DNA of 64,000 bases from Kitasatospora cinereorecta (GTDB lineage: Bacteria > Actinomycetota > Actinomycetes > Streptomycetales > Streptomycetaceae). Below, in pieces: positions 58,610 to 64,000 of the stretch. Positions within the stretch are counted from its first letter, which is position 1, and every line of letters starts with the position of its first letter. The stretch is from assembly GCF_024172095.1 (NCBI RefSeq), contig NZ_JAMZDX010000006.1:620001-684000 (forward strand). The letters run 5' to 3'. The notes under the pieces were generated by a model. It ran no database searches and was not told where the DNA came from. It worked only from the letters and a program-made list of their open reading frames with translations. The translations under genes were made by a program, and so were the position numbers.

Positions 58610-59104
58610 TCAGCCGTACATCCGGCGCATGGTGAAGTCGACCATCTCCTGGACCGCCTTGGCGTCGAACACCATCCGGTGCTCGCCCTCCATGTCCAGG
58701 GCGAAGCCGTACCCGGTCGGCAGCAGGTCCAGGATCTCGGCGCCGCTGACGCTGAAGTGCTTGGACTCCTTGCCGGCGTAGCGCTTCAGCTCCTTGAGCG
58801 AGCTGAACATCGGGATCACCGGGGTCGGGGTGTTGTGCAGGGCCAGGAAGCCGGGGCGGTCGCCGCGCGGGCAGTACACCTTGGAGGTGATGAAGATGGC
58901 CTGGAAGTCCTCGACCGCCATCGAGCCGGTCGTGAAGGCCCGGACCGCATCCGCGAGGGATGGCGGCGACGGTTCGGGGTACAGGGACTGCTGGGCGCCC
59001 TGCGGGTCGCCGTACGGGCCCGCGCCGGGCATGCCTGCCATCCCCTGCTGCATCTGCTGCTGGTAGGGGTCGCCCTGGTAGGCGCTCTGCTCGTAGCCGT
59101 ACAC
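58610..59104 (-). CDS. SseB-family protein
   Basis: 164 residues. A Gln/Gly/Met-rich N-terminus (YQQQMQQGMAGMPGAG region, residues 1-50) precedes an SseB domain: LADAVRAFTTGSMAVEDFQA, FLALHNTPTPVIPMFSSLKE, LLPTGYGFALDMEGEHRM. SseB-type proteins in actinobacteria are poorly characterised and some are linked to type VII/EspB-like secretion or to sulphur transfer. GTG 59104 lies 6 nt after a possible -10 hexamer TAGCCT on the minus strand, suggesting a leaderless message. The longer upstream frame is implausible. Confidence 0.75.
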   Translation of the reverse strand: MYGYEQSAYQGDPYQQQMQQGMAGMPGAGPYGDPQGAQQSLYPEPSPPSLADAVRAFTTGSMAVEDFQAIFITSKVYCPRGDRPGFLALHNTPTPVIPMFSSLKELKRYAGKESKHFSVSGAEILDLLPTGYGFALDMEGEHRMVFDAKAVQEMVDFTMRRMYG

Positions 59105-59226
59105 AGGGACAAGGCTATCGGGCGAACGGTTCGTTGTGGGGCGGTGATCCGCACAATGCGGCCCCGGGCGGCATTGTGGGACGTGACCACGTTCATAGCC
59201 CCATCGGCTCCAGGGGCTTGAACAAG

Positions 59227-59265
59227 TTACCAACCGGTAGCATCATGGTCCCTACTGGTGGGTAA
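59227..59265. promoter_or_regulatory. palindromic operator upstream of the acyl-CoA dehydrogenase
   Basis: TTACCAACCGGTAG (59227-59240) and CTACTGGTGGGTAA (59252-59265) are inverted copies with 12 of 14 matches; each half is also partly palindromic (TTACC...GGTA). TTACC-type dyads are common for TetR-family regulators of fatty-acid genes. It ends 54 bp before the start codon and probably overlaps the promoter. Confidence 0.6.
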
Positions 59266-59319
59266 GTGGGACGCTCAATGTGGCGGCCCCGCGGAAGCAG
59301 ACGAACCGGAGATACGGTC

Positions 59320-61149
59320 ATGGGTCACTACAAGTCCAACCTGCGGGACGTGGAGTTCAACCTCTTCGAGGTGTTCGGCCGCGACCAGGTGTACGGCACC
59401 GGTCCGTTCGCCGACATGGACGTCGACACCGCGAAGAACATCCTGAGCGAGATCTCGCGCCTGGCCGAGAACGAGCTCGCCGCGTCCTTCGTCGACGCCG
59501 ACCGCAACCCGCCGGTCTTCGACCCGGAGACCAACACCGCTCCGGTGCCGGCCACCTTCAAGAGCAGCTACCAGGCGTTCATGGACGCCGAGTGGTGGCG
59601 CCTGGGCATCCCGGAGGGCATCGGCGGCCAGGTCACCCCGTCCTCCCTCGTCTGGGCGTACGCCGAGCAGATCCTCGGCTCCAACCCGGCGATCTGGATG
59701 TACTCCTCCGGCCCGGCCTTCGCCGGCGTCGTCTTCGAGGAGGGCACCGAGGAGCAGCAGAAGGTCGCCCAGCGCATGGTCGACGGCCTGTGGGGCGCCA
59801 CCATGGTGCTGACCGAGCCGGACGCCGGTTCGGACGTGGGCGCCGGCCGCACCAAGGCGATCAAGCAGGAGGACGGCTCCTGGCACATCGAGGGTGTGAA
59901 GCGCTTCATCACCTCCGGTGAGCACGACATGTCCGACAACATCATCCACCTGGTGCTGGCCCGCCCCGAGGGCGGCGCCCCCGGCACCAAGGGCCTCGGC
60001 CTCTACATCGTGCCGAAGTACGACTTCGACTGGGAGACCGGCGAGCTCGGCGAGCGCAACGGCGCCTACGCCACCAACGTCGAGCACAAGATGGGCCTCA
60101 AGGCCTCCAACACCTGCGAGATGACCTTCGGCGCCAAGCACCCGGCCAAGGGCTGGCTGCTCGGCGAGAAGGTCGACGGCATCCGCCAGATGTTCAAGAT
60201 CATCGAGTTCGCCCGCATGATGGTCGGCACGAAGGCGATCGCCACCCTCTCCACCGGCTACCTGAACGCGCTGGAGTACGCCAAGGAGCGCGTGCAGGGC
60301 GCCGACATCTCGCAGTTCCTGGACAAGACCGCCCCGCGCGTCACCATCACCCACCACCCGGACGTCCGCCGCTCGCTGCTCACCCAGAAGGCGTACGCCG
60401 AGGGCATGCGCGCCCTGGTCCTGTTCACCGCCTCCACCCAGGACGACGTGCTCGCCGCCCGCCTGCGCGGCGAGACCGACGAGGCCGCCGAGCGCCTGAA
60501 CGACCTGCTGCTGCCGATCGTCAAGGGCTACGGCTCGGAGAAGTCCTACGAGCAGCTCGCCCAGTCCCTGCAGATCTTCGGTGGCTCCGGCTACCTGCAG
60601 GAGTACCCGATCGAGCAGTACATCCGCGACGCCAAGATCGACACCCTCTACGAGGGCACCACGGCGATCCAGGGCATGGACTTCTTCTTCCGCAAGATCG
60701 TGAAGGACGGCGGCCAGGCCCTGACCGCGGTCTCCGAGCAGATCCAGAAGTTCATCGGCACCGCCGAGGGCGGCGACGCCCTGGCCGACGAGCGCGCCGC
60801 GCTCGCCAAGGCCGCCGGCGACCTGGAGGCCATCGTCGGCACGCTGCTCGCCGACCTCTCCTCGGTCGAGCAGGACGTCAAGAACATGTACAAGGTGGGT
60901 CAGAACACCACCCGCCTGCTGATGGTCTCCGGCGACGTGGTGGTCGGCTGGCTGCTGCTGCGCCAGGCCGCCGTCGCGCTGGCCAAGCTGGAGGCCGGCG
61001 CCTCCGAGAAGGACGTCCCGTTCTACCAGGGCAAGGTCGCCGCGGCCCGCTTCTTCGCCCGCAACGTCCTGCCCACCGTCACCTCGCAGCGCAAGATCGC
61101 CGAGCGCATCGACAACGAGCTGATGGACCTGTCGGAGGACGTCTTCTAG
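59320..61149 (+). CDS. large acyl-CoA dehydrogenase (FadE5-like)
   Basis: 609 residues, the long actinobacterial type rather than the ~390-residue classical type. FAD/substrate motifs: WGATMVLTEPDAGSDVGAGR, the TSGEHDMSDNIIHLVLAR region, GLKASNTCEMTFG and LLTQKAYAEGMRALVLF; the C-terminal third (about 440-609) is the extra helical domain of long ACADs. The EGTTAIQGMDFFFRK stretch carries the likely catalytic Glu (YEGTTAIQ). It introduces the alpha-beta double bond of acyl-CoA in beta-oxidation. ATG 59320 has GGAG at 8-nt spacing. It is preceded by a TTACC palindrome and followed by a strong terminator. Confidence 0.93.
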   Translation: MGHYKSNLRDVEFNLFEVFGRDQVYGTGPFADMDVDTAKNILSEISRLAENELAASFVDADRNPPVFDPETNTAPVPATFKSSYQAFMDAEWWRLGIPEGIGGQVTPSSLVWAYAEQILGSNPAIWMYSSGPAFAGVVFEEGTEEQQKVAQRMVDGLWGATMVLTEPDAGSDVGAGRTKAIKQEDGSWHIEGVKRFITSGEHDMSDNIIHLVLARPEGGAPGTKGLGLYIVPKYDFDWETGELGERNGAYATNVEHKMGLKASNTCEMTFGAKHPAKGWLLGEKVDGIRQMFKIIEFARMMVGTKAIATLSTGYLNALEYAKERVQGADISQFLDKTAPRVTITHHPDVRRSLLTQKAYAEGMRALVLFTASTQDDVLAARLRGETDEAAERLNDLLLPIVKGYGSEKSYEQLAQSLQIFGGSGYLQEYPIEQYIRDAKIDTLYEGTTAIQGMDFFFRKIVKDGGQALTAVSEQIQKFIGTAEGGDALADERAALAKAAGDLEAIVGTLLADLSSVEQDVKNMYKVGQNTTRLLMVSGDVVVGWLLLRQAAVALAKLEAGASEKDVPFYQGKVAAARFFARNVLPTVTSQRKIAERIDNELMDLSEDVF

Positions 61150-61197
61150 GACCCCCTCCCGGCCGGTCACCACGACCGCCTGACACACCCTCAACAC

Positions 61198-61225
61198 GCG
61201 GGGCCCGGTGCACACCGGGCCCCGC
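61198..61225 (+). terminator. terminator of the acyl-CoA dehydrogenase gene
   Basis: Thirteen-base-pair perfect stem GCGGGGCCCGGTG and its complement with a 2-nt centre, extendable by ACAC/GTGT pairs, 48 bp past the stop codon. Confidence 0.85.
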
Positions 61226-61356
61226 CGTGTGTGACGGCTCTTCACCGTTCTGTCACTGTTCGCGGGATCCCGGTGCCCTGTCCGTGTACGGGCATATGCT
61301 CGGGTGCGGAACCGGTCCCCCATCCGGTCGCCGCCGTCCCTCAACTCAGGAGCAAC

Positions 61357-62652
61357 ATGTCGACCGCCGCCCGCACGGCCTACTTCGACCGGACGCACAC
61401 CGACGACCTGATCGCCTTCCTCGGCTCCTCGCCGTCCCCGTACCACGCGGTGGCGAGCGCGGCCGAGCGGCTGGAGAAGGCGGGCTTCCGGAAGGTCCAG
61501 GAGACCGACGCCTGGGAAGGTGCGGCCGGGGGGCGCTACCTGATCCGCGGCGGCGCGCTGATCGCCTGGTACGTGCCCGAGGGCGCCACCGCGGCCACCC
61601 CGTTCCGCATCGTCGGCACCCACACCGACTCGCCCAACCTCCGGGTCAAGCCGCTCCCCGACACCGGCGCGGCGGGCTGGCGCCAGATCGCCGTCGAGAT
61701 CTACGGCGGCGTCCCGCTCAACACCTGGCTCGACCGCGACCTCGGCCTCTCCGGCCGCCTCGCCCTGCGCGACGGCAGCGCCCGCCTGGTCCAGATCGAC
61801 GAGCCGCTGCTGCGCGTCCCGCAGCTCGCCATCCACCTCGACCGCCAGGTCAACGAGGGCCTCAAGCTCGACAAGCAGCGCCACCTGACGCCGATCTGGG
61901 GCATCGGCGCCACCACCGAGGGCGCCCTCGTCGAGTACGTCGCCGAGAAGGCCGGCGTCGCGGCCGCCGACATCGCCGGCTGGGACCTGATGACCCACGA
62001 CGTGCAGCCGCCGTCCTACCTCGGCCGCGACCGCGAGCTGCTCGCCGGTCCCCGCCTGGACAACCAGCTCTCGGTCCACGCCGCCACCGCCGCCCTCGCC
62101 GCCCTCGCCGGCGCGGACCTCCCGTACATCCCGGTCCTCGCCGCCTTCGACCACGAGGAGACCGGCAGCGAGTCCGACACCGGCGCGCAGAGCCCGCTGC
62201 TCGGCAACGTCCTCGAGCGGAGCATCTACGCACGTGGCGGCAGCCCCGAGGACCGGGCCCGCGCCCTGGCCGGCACCGTCTGCCTCTCCTCCGACATGGG
62301 CCACGCCGTCCACCCCAACTACAGCGAGCGGCACGAGCCCGGCCACCACCCGATGCCCAACGGCGGCCCGATCCTCAAGGTCAACGTCAACAACCGCTAC
62401 GCCACCGACGCGGTCGGCCGGGCCGTCTTCGCCGCCGCCTGCGAGAAGGCCGGCGTGCCGTGGCAGACCTTCGTCTCCAACAACGCCATGCCCTGCGGCA
62501 CCACCATCGGCCCGATCACCGCGGCCCGGCTCGGCATCACCACGGTGGACTGCGGCATCGCCGCGCTGTCCATGCACTCGGCGCGCGAGCTGTGCGGCGC
62601 CGACGACCCGTACCTGCTGGCCAGCGCCATCAAGGCGTTCCTGGAGGGCTGA
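61357..62652 (+). CDS. apeB: M18-family aminopeptidase
   Basis: 431 residues of the M18 (aspartyl aminopeptidase-type) zinc exopeptidases. Zinc-binding and catalytic motifs: VGTHTDSPNLRVKP (first His/Asp), GPRLDNQLSVHAATAAL (bridging Asp), AAFDHEETGSESDTGAQSPL (catalytic Glu pair), SSDMGHAVHPNYS and the C-terminal IAALSMHSARELCG His. It removes N-terminal residues from peptides in the cytoplasm. ATG 61357 follows AGGAG by 4 nt. The upstream in-frame extension has no family similarity. Confidence 0.93.
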   Translation: MSTAARTAYFDRTHTDDLIAFLGSSPSPYHAVASAAERLEKAGFRKVQETDAWEGAAGGRYLIRGGALIAWYVPEGATAATPFRIVGTHTDSPNLRVKPLPDTGAAGWRQIAVEIYGGVPLNTWLDRDLGLSGRLALRDGSARLVQIDEPLLRVPQLAIHLDRQVNEGLKLDKQRHLTPIWGIGATTEGALVEYVAEKAGVAAADIAGWDLMTHDVQPPSYLGRDRELLAGPRLDNQLSVHAATAALAALAGADLPYIPVLAAFDHEETGSESDTGAQSPLLGNVLERSIYARGGSPEDRARALAGTVCLSSDMGHAVHPNYSERHEPGHHPMPNGGPILKVNVNNRYATDAVGRAVFAAACEKAGVPWQTFVSNNAMPCGTTIGPITAARLGITTVDCGIAALSMHSARELCGADDPYLLASAIKAFLEG

Positions 62653-62731
62653 CCGCCGACGGGTTCATCGTCGGCGGGGGCCGGCGGCGCGGGTGGCATG
62701 GGGGCCGCCGGCCGGCGGCCCCCGAACGGCC

Positions 62732-64000
62732 CTACTCCATGCCCGCCAGCACCAGCGGCAGCCGGCTCGCCCCGCCCTCGGTCAGCCGCACCGGCACACC
62801 CCAGTCCTGCTGGTGCACATGGCACGCCGGGAACTCGATCTCCGGATCGTCGTCGCAGGACGCCGCCATCGCCGACACGTGCAGCACGCCCTCGGCGACC
62901 TCGCCGTTCAGCACCAGCTCACGCGACAGGTCGGTGTCCGCACCCGAACCCGACAGCAGCAGCTCCGGCGGCGTCGAACTGACCAGCAGCCGCGTCGACG
63001 GGCCGTACCGCTCGTCCAGCTTCTGACCGGACGGCGCGCTGAACACCACGTCCAGCCGCAGCGGGCCCGGCGCCACCTCGGTGGCCGCGCGCTGGGTGCG
63101 GTGCGCCACCGCCTCCACCCGGACCGCCTCCTCCGGCAGCCGCAGCCGGGTCAACCGGTGCCGCGCCGACTCCACCACCACGATGTCCCCGTCCACCAGC
63201 ACCGCACCCGACGGCTCGCGCAGATCGGTCGCCACCGTGGTCACCTCGCCGCTCGCCGGATCGAACCGGCGCAGCGCGTGGTTGTACGTGTCGCTGACCG
63301 CCACCGAACCGTCCGGCAGCACCGTCACCCCCAGCGGGTGCTGCAGCAGCGCCTGCTCGGCGTCGCCGTCCCGGTGCCCGAAGTCGAACAGGCCGGAACC
63401 CACCGCGGTGTGCACCGCCATCCCCTCCCGCGACACCCAGCGCAGCGCGGACGTCTCCGAGTCGGCCACCCACAGCCGCTCGCCGTCAGCCGAGACCGCC
63501 AGGCCCGACGGCTGCGCGAACCACGCCTCGGCCACCGGACCGTCCACCAGGCCCTCGTTGGTGGTGCCCGCCGCGACCGCCACCGTCCCCGCCACCGGGT
63601 CGAACGCCCACAGCTGGTGCACGCCCGCCATCGCGATCCACACCCGGCCGTCGAAGAACGCCACGTCCCACGGCGAGGACAGGTCCACCTCCAGCGCCGG
63701 ACCCTCCGTCGCCGAACCCTGCCACCACTGCTTCCCCGTGCCGGCCAGCGTGGTCACCGCGCCGTCCGCCAGCCGCACGCCGCGCAGCGCGTGGTTGACC
63801 GTGTCCGCCACGATCACGTCGTAGTCCAGCCCCAGCCCGGCCGGGACCAGCGCCAGACCCTGCGGCTCGCTGAACCGCGGCCGCTCGCCGCCCTCCCCGC
63901 CGTCCCCGCCGTCCGTGCCGTCGCGGAAGCCGCGCTCCCCGTCACCGATCCGGCGCACCACCGTCTCGCCGTCCTCGGCCAGCTCCACCAGCGAGTGGTG
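62732..64000 (-). CDS. NHL-repeat protein (thioredoxin-NHL family), 5' end outside the window
   Basis: The C-terminal ~420 residues of a larger protein; the frame is open to the last base (HHSLVELAEDGETVVRR), so the start lies beyond 64000. At least four NHL beta-propeller blades are visible: FSEPQGLALVPAG, LSSPWDVAFFDGRVWIAMAG, FAQPSGLAVSADGERLWVAD and LQHPLGVTVLPDGSVAVSD, each followed by a strand and turn. A C-terminal domain (about 120 residues, DVVFSAPSGQKLDERYGPST, CDDDPEIEFPACHVHQQDWG) has Cys and His residues. Full-length relatives begin with a thioredoxin domain, which would be outside. Function is unknown. Confidence 0.85.
   Translation of the reverse strand, partial: HHSLVELAEDGETVVRRIGDGERGFRDGTDGGDGGEGGERPRFSEPQGLALVPAGLGLDYDVIVADTVNHALRGVRLADGAVTTLAGTGKQWWQGSATEGPALEVDLSSPWDVAFFDGRVWIAMAGVHQLWAFDPVAGTVAVAAGTTNEGLVDGPVAEAWFAQPSGLAVSADGERLWVADSETSALRWVSREGMAVHTAVGSGLFDFGHRDGDAEQALLQHPLGVTVLPDGSVAVSDTYNHALRRFDPASGEVTTVATDLREPSGAVLVDGDIVVVESARHRLTRLRLPEEAVRVEAVAHRTQRAATEVAPGPLRLDVVFSAPSGQKLDERYGPSTRLLVSSTPPELLLSGSGADTDLSRELVLNGEVAEGVLHVSAMAASCDDDPEIEFPACHVHQQDWGVPVRLTEGGASRLPLVLAGME

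Noticed and set aside
59275..62577. 1100-codon open frame antisense to the acyl-CoA dehydrogenase and aminopeptidase
   Set aside because: It spans two certain genes and shows only a low-complexity shadow translation.

Overview
The window is very G+C-rich, with GTG and TTG starts, GGAGG-type ribosome sites and Pro/Ala-rich linkers. Together with DyP/Sco/ECuC copper genes, SerS-PheA order, LCP, LLM and DUF5302 families and typical intergenic hairpins, it points to core chromosome of a streptomycete (Streptomyces or Kitasatospora). No rRNA, tRNA or CRISPR array is visible.

Layout. 0-8.1 kb: cytochrome bd oxidase genes cydA, cydB and a fused cydDC, then an orphan GAF-type histidine kinase. 8.1-11.1 kb: a HAD phosphatase, a probable copper-responsive pair (DUF6153 protein and a Met/His-rich lipoprotein) behind a CsoR-like palindrome, and a dual-specificity phosphatase. 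11.2-19.9 kb: an accessory region with an HTH protein, a collapsed VapBC pair, a DUF433/PIN-like toxin-antitoxin pair, an orphan gene fragment, a three-gene Rhs polymorphic-toxin cassette (helical WXG-like protein, Rhs toxin, likely immunity protein) and an IS256-type remnant. 19.9-32.2 kb: an LLM oxidoreductase, membrane proteins, four tandem paralogous single-pass surface proteins and two ABC ATPase/permease pairs. 32.3-34.4 kb: a FadR-type regulator with an MFS exporter and repeated operator sites.

34.6-40.1 kb: an LCP cell-wall ligase, a second HAD phosphatase, serS and pheA. The 608 bp between serS and pheA holds eight DnaA-box-like 9-mers, a possible replication-control locus. 40.2-46.4 kb: a copper-trafficking operon (membrane protein, YcnI, Sco, PCuAC/ECuC, CopC-CopD fusion, Tat-exported DyP peroxidase DtpA). 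46.7-52.3 kb: an anti-sigma-type ATPase, LysR regulator, allantoicase and amidase, with two MITE-like elements that share an internal core but have different terminal repeats, plus a long REP-like hairpin.

52.3-57.5 kb: small proteins, a PP2C-like phosphatase, a GNAT enzyme, then a 54-residue peptide gene followed by a strong hairpin and three translationally coupled ABC transporter genes. This is the best candidate here for an undescribed peptide export or signalling system. 57.5-64 kb: pirin and a large acyl-CoA dehydrogenase, each behind a palindromic operator, SseB-like protein, M18 aminopeptidase, and an NHL-repeat protein cut by the window end.
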